A stretch of 64,000 nucleotides of DNA from Bradyrhizobium sp. (GCA_028290305.1 JAQGKC010000134.1:55164-119163); one strand, 5' to 3'. Counted from the first letter of the stretch, positions 25,206 to 35,452 are shown. Notes: generated from the sequence alone by a model not told the origin. Numbers and translations: made by a program.

Positions 25206-26555
25206 CTACTGCGACGTTTGCTTCCGTAGTTCGGCCACGTCCTGCGCGGTGATGTCTGATCCCTTGCTGCCGAAACGCGCGGTGACATAGTTCGCAACGG
25301 CGGCGATCTCGATATCGGAATAAGCGTTTCCAAAGGCCGGCATTGAAATGGCGTCCGGCGGGGTCTGACGCTTGGTCCCGGAAATCACGATCTGCACGAC
25401 ATTGGTTGCGCTGGGATCGTTGACGGCCCACGTGCCGGTCAGCGTGGCGAAGGGCGAGATGGCGCTTATGCCGGTCCACTCGTGACAACTGACGCAAGCG
25501 CCCTCGAACACCATTTTGCCGCGCGCATCCGCGATTCTGCCGCCCTCTTTATGCGAGGCCGGCGCCGGCGGCGCCAGCGTCGCCGGCAGATCAGGTGAAG
25601 CGGTTGGCGGCACGCTGCGCAGATAAACCACCAGCGCCCGGATGTCTTCGGGCGTCAGTTGGCTGAGGCTTTGGTCCACGGCTTCGCCCATCGGCCCCGA
25701 GGCGGTGCCGTGGCCCGTCGCGTGTCCGATCGAAAGATAAGAGACGAGATCTTCATCGCGCCAGGCGCCGACGCCGGTGGTCTTGTCCGAACTGATGTTG
25801 AAGGCGCGCCAGCCGGCCGTCACCGCGCCGGCGAACTTCCTCCGGTTATCAAGCGCGAACGCCAGGTTTCGCGGCGTATGGCACTCGCCGCAATGGGCGA
25901 GCGCTTCCGCCAGATAAGCGCCCCTGTTCCATTCCGGGCTCTTCGACGAGTCGGGCTCGAAGCGCGTATCGGGATTGAACAGCACCGACCAGAAGTTCAT
26001 CGCCCAGCGCTGGTTGAACGGAAACGTCAGCGTATTCTCAGGCGCAACCGCATGCACCGGAGCGAGGCTGAACAGATAGGCCTTGATCGCCAGCGCGTCG
26101 GCGTCGGTCATGTAGGTGTAGGATGTAAACGGCATCGCCGGATAAAGCCGCGCGCCGTCGCGCCGCGTTCCGCGATGAACCGCGGCGAGGAAATCCTGGT
26201 CGCTGTAATTGCCGATGCCGGTGTCCTTGTCGGGCGTGATGTTGGTCGAATACAGCGTGCCGAAAGGCAGTTTGAAACCCAGCCCGCCGGCGTATTCCTT
26301 GCCGCCTTGGGTGGTGTGGCAGACCATGCAATCGGCCGCCTTTGCCAGATAAGCGCCGCGCTCGACGAGACCAGCCTTGGCGAGCGCAACTGGTACGCCG
26401 GTGGGATTGGCGGCTTTATAATCCGCCAGCGCGACTTTCGAACCGTCCGCGAATGCCATCGGACCCGGGCCACGCAAGATCCACAGGCCCGCGGCCAGCA
26501 CGACCACCACGATGACGACAACGCTGACAAGAATGCGACGCGCGGCGGGGCTCAT
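25206..26555 (-). CDS. Membrane-anchored tri-haem cytochrome c (electron acceptor of Mo-hydroxylase)
   Basis: Cytochrome of ~449 aa with three CXXCH haem-attachment sites: CMVCH (about residue 76), CGECH (about 223) and CVSCH (about 355), each in its own class-I cytochrome c domain. An N-terminal hydrophobic helix (VSVVVIVVVVLAAGLW) anchors it with the domains in the periplasm. The architecture matches the cytochrome subunit of membrane alcohol/aldehyde dehydrogenases and the orphan cytochrome found with isoquinoline 1-oxidoreductase-type enzymes. Its ATG overlaps the stop of the Mo subunit by 4 bp, so it should be made with that enzyme and pass electrons to the respiratory chain. Confidence 0.93.
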   Translation of the reverse strand: MSPAARRILVSVVVIVVVVLAAGLWILRGPGPMAFADGSKVALADYKAANPTGVPVALAKAGLVERGAYLAKAADCMVCHTTQGGKEYAGGLGFKLPFGTLYSTNITPDKDTGIGNYSDQDFLAAVHRGTRRDGARLYPAMPFTSYTYMTDADALAIKAYLFSLAPVHAVAPENTLTFPFNQRWAMNFWSVLFNPDTRFEPDSSKSPEWNRGAYLAEALAHCGECHTPRNLAFALDNRRKFAGAVTAGWRAFNISSDKTTGVGAWRDEDLVSYLSIGHATGHGTASGPMGEAVDQSLSQLTPEDIRALVVYLRSVPPTASPDLPATLAPPAPASHKEGGRIADARGKMVFEGACVSCHEWTGISAISPFATLTGTWAVNDPSATNVVQIVISGTKRQTPPDAISMPAFGNAYSDIEIAAVANYVTARFGSKGSDITAQDVAELRKQTSQ

Positions 26556-28729
26556 GCTTTCTTCCCCGCAGCTATCAGGGTCCGGTCGATGGGAAGCCTG
26601 CGCAGCGCAACGCCGGTCGCCGCATAAATCGCGTTGCGCAGTGCGGGCGAACTTGCCGTGACGCCGGCCTCCCCGATGCCACCGGGCGCCTCGCCGCTTT
26701 TGATGACATGAACCTCGATCTTGGGAGCCTGATCGATGCGCAGCATGCGGTAGTCATTGAAGTTGGATTGCTGCACCCGCCCCTTGTCGATCGTGATCTC
26801 GCCATAGAGCGCGGCAGTCAGCCCGAAAATCAATCCACCTTCGAGCTGCGCCTTGATGGTGTCGGGATTGACGGCAATGCCGGTATCGACAGCGGATGTG
26901 ACGCGCTGCAGATGCACCTCGCCTTGTTCATCGACTTCGGCTTCAACAATCGTTGCGATGAAGCTGCCGAATGACGGCTGCACGCACACGCCCCGTCCGA
27001 CACGCGCCGGCAGTTGCTGGCCCCAATTGGATTTCTCGGCCGCGAGATCAAGCGCAGCTTTCAGCCGCGGGTTTTTACCGAGCATGTCACGGCGAAATAC
27101 AACCGGATCCTTGCCCGCCTTGCGCGCGAGTTCGTCCATGAAACATTCGATGGCGAAAACATTGTTGTTGGGACCGACGCCGCGCCAGAACCCGGTCGGT
27201 ACCGCGGGCGGCTCGGCCCGCACATACTCGACATGGAAATTGGGAATGTCATAGGGCATGTCGACGGCGCTATCGATCGCGTCGATGTCGATGCCCTTCT
27301 GGAAGGCCGGCGGCAGCCAGCGAGCGATGATCGCCGCGCCCGTGACGCGATATTTCCAGCCGACGATCTTGCCGTCCGACAGCGTTGCGGCAATCGTGTC
27401 GCGATAGACCGGCCGATAGACGTCGTGCTGGATGTCTTCCTCGCGGGTCCACACCACCTTCACCGGGGCATCGACCTGCTTGGCGATGCGAACCGCCGCG
27501 ACCACCATGTCGGGCTCCAGCCTGCGGCCAAAACCGCCGCCGATCAGATGCTGGTTGACGATCACCTTCTCGACCGGCAGGCCCGCAGCCTTCGCGGCCT
27601 CCGACTGCGCCCGCGCCATGATCTGGGTGCCGGTCCAGATCTCGCAGGAGTCCGCGGTGATGTGAACGGTGCAGTTCAAGGGCTCCATCGTCGCGTGCGC
27701 CAGGAACGGCAGCTCGTACGCCGCTTCAAGCTTGTCGCCGGTAGCCAGGCCCTTGGCGATATCGCCGTCGGATTTGGCGATCACGCCGTCCTTTTCGCTA
27801 GCCGCGCGCAGATCGTCCCAAATATCCTTCGAACTGATGCGGGCGTTGGCGCCCTCGTTCCAAGTCACATCGAGGGCATCGAGCCCCTGTTTCGCCGCCC
27901 ACATGTGATCACCGACCACCGCGACCATGTCGTCAAGCACGACCACCTTCTGTACGCCGGGGATTTTCTTCGCCGCGGCATCATCGACTTTGCCGATCTT
28001 ACCGCCGAACACCGGAGACATCGCCAGCGTCGCGAACTTCATGCCCGGCAGCATGGCGTCGATGCCGTAGATGGTCTTGCCGTTGACTTTTTCCGGTGTG
28101 TCGAAGCGCTTCAGCGGCTTGCCGATCAGAACAAAATCCTTGGGGTCCTTGACCGGAACGTCCTTCGGCGGCGTCTGCGTGCTTGCCGCATCCGCCAGCG
28201 CGCCATAGGCAAGCTTGCGTCCGCTCTCCGCATGGATCACCTCGCCATTCGACGCGGAGCATGTGGTGGGTTCGACCTGCCACTGTTGCGCGGCGGCTTG
28301 AACGAGCATGGCGCGGGCTGTTGCACCAGCCGCACGAAGCGGCTTCCAGAAGGCGCGGACCGACGTGGACCCGCCTGTCGCCTGGATGCCAAAAACAGGA
28401 TTCGCATACAGCTTCTCATTGGCCGGGGCATGTTCAAGAACGACCGTTGAAAAATCCGCATCGAGTTCTTCGGCGAGGATCATCGCCACCGCCGTATATA
28501 TTCCCTGTCCCATCTCGACCTGCGGCATCACCAGCGTGGTCTTGCCGGCGGCGTCTATTCGGATGAAGGCATTGGGCGCGAATTTGCCGGTGGTGCTGTC
28601 CGGCGGCGACGCGGGTTCGTTCGCCGCGCGCACCGGAAGATGAAACGCGAGCAGGAATCCGCTCGCCAATCCGCCCGTCAGCACGCCGCGGCGGGAAAAT
28701 CCAATGGAAATCTTTTCTGCGATGGCCAT
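26552..28729 (-). CDS. Molybdopterin-binding large subunit, isoquinoline 1-oxidoreductase/aldehyde oxidase type
   Basis: Molybdenum hydroxylase large subunit of ~725 aa (xanthine oxidase superfamily, IorB-like). A twin-arginine leader is present (FSRRGVLTGGLASGFLLAF), so the folded enzyme is exported to the periplasm. Cofactor segments include QATGGSTSVRAFWKPLRAAG, GGGFGRRLEPD, and GFWRGVGPNNNVFAIE, and the catalytic Glu is in GGIGEAGVTASSPALRNA near the C-terminus. It starts 9 bp after the iron-sulfur subunit stop and overlaps the cytochrome gene by 4 bp. It hydroxylates an aldehyde or N-heterocycle; the substrate is not determinable. The window holds a paralogue at 50319-52610. Confidence 0.92.
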   Translation of the reverse strand: MAIAEKISIGFSRRGVLTGGLASGFLLAFHLPVRAANEPASPPDSTTGKFAPNAFIRIDAAGKTTLVMPQVEMGQGIYTAVAMILAEELDADFSTVVLEHAPANEKLYANPVFGIQATGGSTSVRAFWKPLRAAGATARAMLVQAAAQQWQVEPTTCSASNGEVIHAESGRKLAYGALADAASTQTPPKDVPVKDPKDFVLIGKPLKRFDTPEKVNGKTIYGIDAMLPGMKFATLAMSPVFGGKIGKVDDAAAKKIPGVQKVVVLDDMVAVVGDHMWAAKQGLDALDVTWNEGANARISSKDIWDDLRAASEKDGVIAKSDGDIAKGLATGDKLEAAYELPFLAHATMEPLNCTVHITADSCEIWTGTQIMARAQSEAAKAAGLPVEKVIVNQHLIGGGFGRRLEPDMVVAAVRIAKQVDAPVKVVWTREEDIQHDVYRPVYRDTIAATLSDGKIVGWKYRVTGAAIIARWLPPAFQKGIDIDAIDSAVDMPYDIPNFHVEYVRAEPPAVPTGFWRGVGPNNNVFAIECFMDELARKAGKDPVVFRRDMLGKNPRLKAALDLAAEKSNWGQQLPARVGRGVCVQPSFGSFIATIVEAEVDEQGEVHLQRVTSAVDTGIAVNPDTIKAQLEGGLIFGLTAALYGEITIDKGRVQQSNFNDYRMLRIDQAPKIEVHVIKSGEAPGGIGEAGVTASSPALRNAIYAATGVALRRLPIDRTLIAAGKKA

Positions 28730-28738
28730 GATCCGCTC

Positions 28739-29200
28739 CTACGACTGACGCTGGGAAGCAGCTTGCTTGATCGCGGCGCGAATCCGCACATAGGTGCCGC
28801 AGCGGCAGATATTTCCCGCCATGGCGGCGTCGATGTCGGAATCATCCGGATTGGGGGTGGTCGCGAGCAGAGCCGCCGCCGACATGATCTGGCCGGACTG
28901 GCAATACCCGCACTGGACCACTTCAAGATCAAGCCAGGCTTTCTGCACTTTCGCGCCGGCAGGCGAAGCGCCGACACCTTCGATGGTGGTGACGGCGCGA
29001 TCGCGCACCGCACCGACAGGCAGCATGCACGAGCGCACCGGCTTGCCGTCGATATGCACCGTGCAGGCGCCGCATTGAGCGACGCCGCAGCCAAATTTCG
29101 TTCCCGTCAGTCCCAGCACGTCACGGAGAACCCAGAGCAGCGGCATGTCCGCGGGCGCATCGAACGACTTCTGTTCGCCGTTAATGGTCAGGGTCGCCAT
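28739..29200 (-). CDS. [2Fe-2S] small subunit of Mo-hydroxylase (IorA/CoxS type)
   Basis: Electron-transfer subunit of ~153 aa with two [2Fe-2S] clusters. The plant-ferredoxin-type cluster uses [18 protein letters not shown] plus the distal Cys in VRSCML; the second uses [10 protein letters not shown] and [12 protein letters not shown]. The start is ATG 29200 with GGAG 8 nt upstream, and the N-terminus [20 protein letters not shown] is standard. There is no leader, so it is probably carried to the periplasm by the Tat leader of the large subunit. It is the first gene of the small subunit-large subunit-cytochrome operon. Confidence 0.94.
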   Translation of the reverse strand: MATLTINGEQKSFDAPADMPLLWVLRDVLGLTGTKFGCGVAQCGACTVHIDGKPVRSCMLPVGAVRDRAVTTIEGVGASPAGAKVQKAWLDLEVVQCGYCQSGQIMSAAALLATTPNPDDSDIDAAMAGNICRCGTYVRIRAAIKQAASQRQS

Positions 29201-29595
29201 GATAAATCTCCGATCCGCTGCTTTGGATAGCAATGCTGGCCCATAAAATCAGGACCGCTCAGTTCATCGATATGGCTGGTTGCCGGGATAACGATAGACC
29301 CACCCATGGCCGGATCAAGGAAAAAACGTATTTCCATCGCCCCGGGTACAGTCGCATTTGACGCGAGTTCGATGCTGCACAACCTCCTCGGTGAGCCGTT
29401 GCCCATGCGCAATCGGGCGCGGGGCACGCAACCATAACCATGGCGCTTTGGCCTCTCTTGGCCTAAAGCACTTCCACCTCAATCAAATCCATCTCCCACG
29501 CCGCTGGGCATCTGCCAGGCACGTTCCTTTCGACCCGTAGGTTCGAAGCCCTGTTCAATGTTCTGGCAGTAAACACCAACAAGGTCGGCCATCTC
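29201..29595. other. Divergent intergenic region between Mo-hydroxylase operon and helicase
   Basis: About 395 bp between divergent genes; it presumably holds both promoters. Short open frames here do not look like proteins. No palindrome longer than six base pairs per arm or terminator was noticed. Confidence 0.4.
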
Positions 29596-31557
29596 GTGAC
29601 ATTCTCGACCATAAGTCCGCCGCTCGCCCGGGCATTGACGGAACGCAACTACGACCGGCCGACTCCTGTCCAGACCGCCGTGCTGGCGGACGCAGCTATC
29701 GACCGCGACCTGCTTGTTTCGGCGCAAACCGGTTCGGGCAAAACCGTCGCGTACGGACTGGCAATCGCCAAAAACCTTCTGGGTCAGGCCGAGCGGTTCG
29801 AGCGGGCTGCTGCGCCTCTTGCCTTGATCGTCGCGCCAACACGCGAGCTCGCTCTGCAGGTCCATCGCGAACTCGCCTGGCTTTATCAATATGCGGATGC
29901 GCGCGTCGTTTCCTGCGTCGGCGGCATGGACCCGCGCCGCGAACAGCGCGAGCTTGCCGAAGGCGCTCACATCGTGGTCGGCACGCCGGGGCGGCTGTGC
30001 GATCACTTGCGGCGCGGCCGTCTCGACGTCTCGCAATTGAAGGCTGTCGTGCTCGACGAGGCCGATGAAATGCTCGATCTGGGTTTTCGCGAGGATATGG
30101 AATTCATCCTCAAGACCACGCCGGACACCCGCCGCACGCTGTTGTTCTCGGCGACTTTGCCGCGCGGCATCGTCGCGCTGGCAAAGCAGTATCAGCAACA
30201 GGCCTTTCGCGTCGAGGTCGCGGGCGACGAAGGCGGTCATGCCGATATTGAGTACCGTGCCATCAGGATCGCCGCCGGTGACGTCGAGCACGCGGTCGTC
30301 AACGTGTTGCGGTTTTTTGAATCACCGAGCACGATTGTTTTTTGCAACACGAGACATGCCGTCCGGCATTTGCAGGCGATGCTTCTGGAGCGCGGTTTCT
30401 CCGTGGTCGCCCTCTCGGGAGAATTGACCCAGAACGAGCGAACCCAGGCGCTGCAGGCCTTGCGGGATGGGCGTGCTCGCGTCTGCGTGGCCACCGACGT
30501 GGCGGCGCGCGGCATTGATCTGCCTAACCTCGACCTCGTCATTCACGCGGATCTGCCGAATGACGCCGAGGTCATGCAACATCGCTCCGGCCGCACCGGC
30601 CGCGCAGGCCGCAAGGGTGTCAGCGTCCTGCTGGTGGCTGCAGCGCGAAGACGGCGCGCGGAGTTGCTGCTGAATCTGGCCGGCATCGATGCCGTATGGG
30701 GCACAGCTCCTACCGCGGAAGAAATTCGCAAGCTCGATCAGGAGCGCATGCTGCAAGACGCTTTGTTCGCGCAGGAGACGACCGCCGACGATCTGATCCT
30801 GGCGCGCGCCTTGCTCGCCGAGCGGTCGCCTGAGGATATCGCCGCGGCGCTGGCGCGGCTCTATCGGGCACGGCTTCCATCGCCCGAGGACATTCTCGAT
30901 CCCGGCCAGAGCACCGGCCGATCTCGTGACGATCGCGGTCGGGAAAAAGACGGCCGAACGTCGCGCGGCGACGATCGGGTTGCCGGACCGCGGTCGAAGA
31001 CGGGAAAATCATCGCCACGCCACGTCATGGCGGGGGGCAGTGTGTGGTTTCGCGCCGCCATTGGACGCAGGAAGAACGCGGAAGCGCGCTGGCTGTTGCC
31101 GATGATTTGCCGTCGCGGCGGCATCGACAAGCAAGACATCGGCGCCATCCGCATTATGGACACGACCACCGAGTTCGAAATTTCCGGGCGGGTTGCAGAC
31201 TCGTTCGCCGTCAAAATCCGGCGTCCCGACAAGGAAGACAACATCCGCATCGAGCCGCTGGGAGATGCGCCGCAGGATCAGGCGCCTTCGGAACAGCGGC
31301 CGCACGCGCCCCGGCGCGAAGGTAAAGAGGCCGGCCGCAGCGCTCGTCAGGACGATAAACCTCGCGAGGAGAGAGGGCCGAAGTCACACGACCGGCCTCA
31401 CGGCGAAAGCGGGTCGAGATTCGGCAAAGATCCGTCTTTTGCGAAGAAAAAGCGACATCAGGACAAGCCTGCCCATGGTGGACAGCCGCAGCATGCAAGC
31501 GCATCACCTGCGAAACCCACATTCGGAAAGAAGCCGAAGAAGAAACATCGCGGCTGA
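29596..31557 (+). CDS. DEAD-box ATP-dependent RNA helicase, DeaD/CsdA-like
   Basis: RNA helicase of ~653 aa. In order: Q motif (RPTPVQTAVL), motif I AQTGSGKT, Ia PTRELALQ, GG, Ib TPGR, II DEAD in VVLDEADEMLDLGF, III SAT, IV IVFCNTR, V ATDVAARGIDLP, VI HRSGRTGRAGRKG. After the helicase core comes a DbpA-type RNA-binding domain (VWFRAAIGRRKNAEARWLLP to FAVKIRR) and a basic, disordered tail rich in Lys, Arg, Asp and Gly. Such proteins act in ribosome assembly and RNA turnover at low temperature. The start is a GTG at 29596; no better in-frame start is seen. Monocistronic. Confidence 0.93.
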   Translation: MTFSTISPPLARALTERNYDRPTPVQTAVLADAAIDRDLLVSAQTGSGKTVAYGLAIAKNLLGQAERFERAAAPLALIVAPTRELALQVHRELAWLYQYADARVVSCVGGMDPRREQRELAEGAHIVVGTPGRLCDHLRRGRLDVSQLKAVVLDEADEMLDLGFREDMEFILKTTPDTRRTLLFSATLPRGIVALAKQYQQQAFRVEVAGDEGGHADIEYRAIRIAAGDVEHAVVNVLRFFESPSTIVFCNTRHAVRHLQAMLLERGFSVVALSGELTQNERTQALQALRDGRARVCVATDVAARGIDLPNLDLVIHADLPNDAEVMQHRSGRTGRAGRKGVSVLLVAAARRRRAELLLNLAGIDAVWGTAPTAEEIRKLDQERMLQDALFAQETTADDLILARALLAERSPEDIAAALARLYRARLPSPEDILDPGQSTGRSRDDRGREKDGRTSRGDDRVAGPRSKTGKSSPRHVMAGGSVWFRAAIGRRKNAEARWLLPMICRRGGIDKQDIGAIRIMDTTTEFEISGRVADSFAVKIRRPDKEDNIRIEPLGDAPQDQAPSEQRPHAPRREGKEAGRSARQDDKPREERGPKSHDRPHGESGSRFGKDPSFAKKKRHQDKPAHGGQPQHASASPAKPTFGKKPKKKHRG

Positions 31558-31625
31558 CGCCTGTTAATGGCGCGGCGAGGTTACGGGCGGGTTTCCGCGC
31601 CGATCCTTGCCTCCGCATACACGAG

Positions 31626-31982
31626 CTACGATCGTTCAACCGAGTCGGACTCGTCGATCGGCAAGAAGGTGCGCACGACCTCGTAAATCCCGGGCTCGAA
31701 CTTCGCGATCGAAAGCGCCTCTTTCAACAAGGCGTGCGGCCGTGGGTCGCTGCGCATGGCTTGATAATCTTCGATACTGCGCCAACGCGCGTACATCGTC
31801 ACCTTGGTCCCATCCAAACTGCGGTGAAGCGTTGACGAGATAAAGCCTGGAGCACGATTGACCAAACCGTCCGTCGCGCGGACCAGAAGATCGACCAGTC
31901 GTTTTTGATTCGCCGGATCAACCTCGAAAACATTGATCAGCGTAATGGCTTCGTTGCTGCTTGAAGTTTGCTTCGTATTCAT
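31626..31982 (-). CDS. Antibiotic biosynthesis monooxygenase (ABM) domain protein
   Basis: Small ferredoxin-like alpha/beta-barrel dimer of ~118 aa. The family pattern is clear: ITLINVFEVDPANQKRLVDL, then GFISSTLHRSLDGTKVTMYA, and RWRSIEDYQAM. ABM proteins include quinol monooxygenases and haem-degrading enzymes, but many have unknown roles. It starts 17 bp after the HAD-phosphatase stop and is probably the last gene of a glucoamylase-HAD-ABM transcription unit, although no functional link is obvious. Confidence 0.85.
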   Translation of the reverse strand: MNTKQTSSSNEAITLINVFEVDPANQKRLVDLLVRATDGLVNRAPGFISSTLHRSLDGTKVTMYARWRSIEDYQAMRSDPRPHALLKEALSIAKFEPGIYEVVRTFLPIDESDSVERS

Positions 31983-31999
31983 GGCTCACCAAATCTGCT

Positions 32000-32821
32000 T
32001 CACGTGGCGGTGTTCAGAATGAACTTCCGCACGGCCTTGGCGAAGCCTTCGTTTTGATTGCTGTCCGTCACTGCGGTCGCCTGCGACTTGACCTCGTCGC
32101 TGGAATTGCCCATCGCGATCGAGAAGCCGCTCTTGCGGAACATGAGAACGTCATTCGGCATGTCCCCGATGGTCGCGATCTGTTCGGTCGGAATATTCAG
32201 CAGCTTTGACAGCGTCGATACCACAGCACCCTTATTGGCCTGCGGATGGGTTACATCGAGATAATAGGGCTGCGAACGCGCCGCACTCGCCCGTTGTCCG
32301 AGTTTTTCCTGCGCCATCTTCTCGCAGGCGGCGACACGATCAAGATCATCCGAAACGCCGACGATTTTTACCGTGTCCGCCAAATGCGCATCGGTGAAGG
32401 AATCCACCACCTTGGCATCGAACTTCACCGTCCATGTTTCGCGCGCCACGTGCGGCGCCTTGCTGTCACGGATCAGCCATTCCGTTTCCGTGTAGATCCA
32501 GGCGTCGAGGCCTTGATCGAGGATCAACTGCAGCGTCTCCTTGGCGGCGGCGAAATCGAGCACATGACTTTCGATCACCGACAGATCCGGATGGACGAAG
32601 ACGCCACCATTGAAGCCCGCGATCGCGCCCTGCAGCTTGAGCGGTGCAATCAGCATGCTCATGCCGCGCGGCGGCCGGCCGCTGGTAAGCGCCAGCGTGA
32701 TGCCGGCTTCGTGCAATTCCCGCGCTGCGGCTACAGCCTCGTCGGTCAGCACCTTGTCCTGCGTCACCAGCGTTCCATCGACGTCCGCCAGCAGCAGCCG
32801 AATATCCCGTTGTCCGCTCAT
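32000..32821 (-). CDS. Cof-type HAD-superfamily phosphatase
   Basis: Cytoplasmic sugar-phosphate or related phosphatase of ~273 aa, HAD subclass IIB. Motif I is LLLADVDGTLVT, motif II TSGRPPRG, the lysine occurs in QANKGAVV, and motif IV is IATIGDMPNDVLMF. The cap domain lies between motifs II and III. The start is ATG 32821 (ATG 32830 also in frame); the open frame to 32956 overlaps the glucoamylase gene. It is 52 bp downstream of that gene; dephosphorylating a sugar phosphate made from glucan breakdown is a plausible but unproven link. Confidence 0.9.
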   Translation of the reverse strand: MSGQRDIRLLLADVDGTLVTQDKVLTDEAVAAARELHEAGITLALTSGRPPRGMSMLIAPLKLQGAIAGFNGGVFVHPDLSVIESHVLDFAAAKETLQLILDQGLDAWIYTETEWLIRDSKAPHVARETWTVKFDAKVVDSFTDAHLADTVKIVGVSDDLDRVAACEKMAQEKLGQRASAARSQPYYLDVTHPQANKGAVVSTLSKLLNIPTEQIATIGDMPNDVLMFRKSGFSIAMGNSSDEVKSQATAVTDSNQNEGFAKAVRKFILNTAT

Positions 32822-32873
32822 GATCTGCATTCCATCCGGTTCAAATGGCCGAGAGTTAGAGAGAGTGAGAGGC

Positions 32874-35276
32874 TCAAAGCGGTTTGGCGATCTCGACCTG
32901 GAAATCGGCGCCTTCCCAACGGTTCTGCTTTGGCCAGAAAATGGTGAAACGGACAACAGTTTCCTGGGTCAGGCGCTCGGTCGGCAGATCGCAGACGTGC
33001 ATGCCCAAGCCGGTCGCGGTGGTGTTACCATCGGAAATCGTCGTCCAATTGTCCATCGACCAGCGTACCTGCGCTTCTTCGAGAAATTCAAGCCGCAAGG
33101 CGCGACCCAGGGCGATGCGCTCGACCTTCGACGTGGACTGCCAGACGATCGGCGCCGACACCGGTCTGTTGTTCACATATCGGTTCAATGTCTGCGGCGG
33201 CATGTCGAATACGGCACCATCGCGAAGCGACCTCAGCAGTTTGATATGCTCCGCATGCGCCCAGACCAATGGCATGGCGCCGCCGGAAGGCCGGCCGAGA
33301 AACAATTCCTTGCGCGGGATATCTTCGCTATCCCAGATCTGCTCCGGCAGAAGGCCGCCGGTGCTGGCGGACGCCTCGAGCGCGGCAAGCAGCCGCCTCG
33401 CTTCCTGCGGCCGGCCGGCCGCGAGTTCGTAATGCGCCCGCTCACCCGTCAGCAGCGGCCAAAGCCGGCCAATTCCCGCGCCATCAAATGGCGCGCCGTC
33501 GGCATGCTCCCCGTAGCCGTCATTATTGTAACGATACCAATAAGAGCCCGCCGGCAATTCGCGCCGAAGCAGCGCATCGATCGCTTTGACCGTATTCAAA
33601 ACGCGCGGATCGTCGGCGGAGCGAAGGCCGAAGCGCACCAGCGCCAGCGCGTCGGGACTGATCAGGAGGCCAGCTTCCAGAGCCTCGTTTCCATCCAACC
33701 GGTTGCGAATGGGAATAAGCCCATGCGACCTGGCGTTGGCATCGCCAGATGAAAAGCCGATGCGCATGTAATATCCGTCGATTCCGAGGTTGCGCGAGAT
33801 TTCGGTATCCTTCGCATAGGCCCAATCGTCGATCTGTTCGTTCCACCCATCGGCCGTTTCCCGGAGATAGCGGGCGATCGAATCCTGGCCGGCCGCCTCC
33901 ATGGCATCGGCGGCGGCAAGAAGCGCTGATATTTCGACAGCGATCGTGAAGGCGGAATAGCCGCCGTCCTCCTCCCAGCGATCCTGCTGTGTCGTGGGTC
34001 CGTTGCGAACGATGTAGCCCGCAGCCCCAAGGATCATGCTTGTATACCGTTCGCGCTCTGACGGCTCGATCGCACCGGCGCGCAGCAGCATGTCATACAG
34101 CAGGATCGGAAATCCGGTCTCGTCGATCTGAATGCCGCGCCAATAAGGCCTGCCATCGAGCCACGAATTCTGCGACCAATGTCCATCCGCTTCCTGGATA
34201 ACGGCCAGATAGTCGAGAACGGATTTCGCAGAAGCTGTGGCGCCCGCTGCCAACAGACCGCCAGCCGTCTCAACGAGGTCGCGCGGCCAAACCAGATGGT
34301 AGCCGCCGAGATCGTCATCGCTCTTGGCGAAGCCCCAGGGAATCGACAGGCTCGCGATGATGGCGCCCGACGCCTCATCCCGATGCGTGGCCAGGATTGC
34401 GGTGCTGACGCGATAGCGATTTAATCCCCTGTTATCGCTAGCTTCATCGAGCGGCAAAAGTTCAGCCTGCTTTTGACGCCAGCCAGCGCAATAATGCTCG
34501 AGTGCGGCCTCCAGCGGTTGCTGCAGACTGAGGAGCGCGCGTAATCCCGCTTCCTCTGGCAACGAACCAAAGCCGATCGCAAGGACAGCTCGCCCGCCAT
34601 GCGGAGCCATGTCGAGCGTTCCCGAAATGGCGACATTGCCGTTTTCCGCCCGATCAAACTCCCTTCTCAAACCTTCTCCGCGCGACAGTGTCTGCCAGCC
34701 ATCGGAAATCCCGACATAGCCGGCGGAGCGCGCGAGCCACGGCACCGAGGATGCCACTGCAAGAGAGGTTCCCCTGCCCTCGGCAAACAGCATCTCGTGT
34801 CCTTTGAAGTTGCCACACCAGCCGGTGTTGTCCGCGCCCGCGTTGACGAGATGAGGCGCGATGATCACATGAACGTCGTAATCGGATGGCGCACCCACCA
34901 GCGCTTCAAAATAGACTTGTTGCAGCACGACCTCGCGAACGGGATCGGAAAAAACGGTCTTGGAGATCCGGTAGCGGCCATCGAACGAGGTGCTGACCAG
35001 CCGAAACGCGGGAACACCATCTTCGATCATCTCGACCGTGTGCTGCGTGTCGCGCTTCTCTTCGGAAAAATAGTCCTTTGCGGTAACGATGAATCCGAAA
35101 TCCCGGATACAGGCGGTATCAAGCCTGGGCGCATAGATTTCGTTGAGAATGCCATGGCTGATCGTGAACCAAACCCGGCTTTCGGCGCGCGCAGCAGTGC
35201 CCACTGCGCTCTTGGCGCTTGAGGTCCAACGTGGCGGAATACCGGGTGATCCGCGTGGCGCCGTGAAGTCGTTCAA
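32874..35276 (-). CDS. GH15 glucoamylase (glucan 1,4-alpha-glucosidase)
   Basis: Exo-acting glucosidase of ~800 aa. The N-terminal beta-sandwich domain starts with PGIPPRWTSSAKSAVGTAA and RVWFTISHGILNEIYAP, as in bacterial and archaeal glucoamylases. The (alpha/alpha)6 catalytic domain shows HLVWPRDLVETAGG, IQIDETGFPILLYDMLL (acid Glu region) and GAGIGRLWPLLTGERAHYEL (base Glu region). No signal peptide is seen, so it should be cytoplasmic, acting on maltodextrin or glycogen. The only start upstream of the conserved N-terminus is a TTG at 35276, with AAGGA 9 nt before it; the nearby ATGs are out of frame. It probably leads a unit with the HAD and ABM genes. Confidence 0.9.
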   Translation of the reverse strand: MNDFTAPRGSPGIPPRWTSSAKSAVGTAARAESRVWFTISHGILNEIYAPRLDTACIRDFGFIVTAKDYFSEEKRDTQHTVEMIEDGVPAFRLVSTSFDGRYRISKTVFSDPVREVVLQQVYFEALVGAPSDYDVHVIIAPHLVNAGADNTGWCGNFKGHEMLFAEGRGTSLAVASSVPWLARSAGYVGISDGWQTLSRGEGLRREFDRAENGNVAISGTLDMAPHGGRAVLAIGFGSLPEEAGLRALLSLQQPLEAALEHYCAGWRQKQAELLPLDEASDNRGLNRYRVSTAILATHRDEASGAIIASLSIPWGFAKSDDDLGGYHLVWPRDLVETAGGLLAAGATASAKSVLDYLAVIQEADGHWSQNSWLDGRPYWRGIQIDETGFPILLYDMLLRAGAIEPSERERYTSMILGAAGYIVRNGPTTQQDRWEEDGGYSAFTIAVEISALLAAADAMEAAGQDSIARYLRETADGWNEQIDDWAYAKDTEISRNLGIDGYYMRIGFSSGDANARSHGLIPIRNRLDGNEALEAGLLISPDALALVRFGLRSADDPRVLNTVKAIDALLRRELPAGSYWYRYNNDGYGEHADGAPFDGAGIGRLWPLLTGERAHYELAAGRPQEARRLLAALEASASTGGLLPEQIWDSEDIPRKELFLGRPSGGAMPLVWAHAEHIKLLRSLRDGAVFDMPPQTLNRYVNNRPVSAPIVWQSTSKVERIALGRALRLEFLEEAQVRWSMDNWTTISDGNTTATGLGMHVCDLPTERLTQETVVRFTIFWPKQNRWEGADFQVEIAKPL

Positions 35277-35452
35277 TCGTCATCATCCTTGTTACGAAAG
35301 CCGACGCTCGCCAAAGTCTACGAACACGGCTTTTCACGATCCAATCACAATTCGATCCGACGATGCTATAAGCGAACGAAATTGTGATATCGTTCACATA
35401 ACAATGAACCGTTTCCTCTTATTCTCAGCACACTGGAATAGGAGTGAAGGCA

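Noticed and set aside
31626..35276. Glycogen/trehalose metabolism cluster
   Set aside because: Only the glucoamylase is a clear carbohydrate enzyme; the HAD and ABM genes do not identify a pathway.
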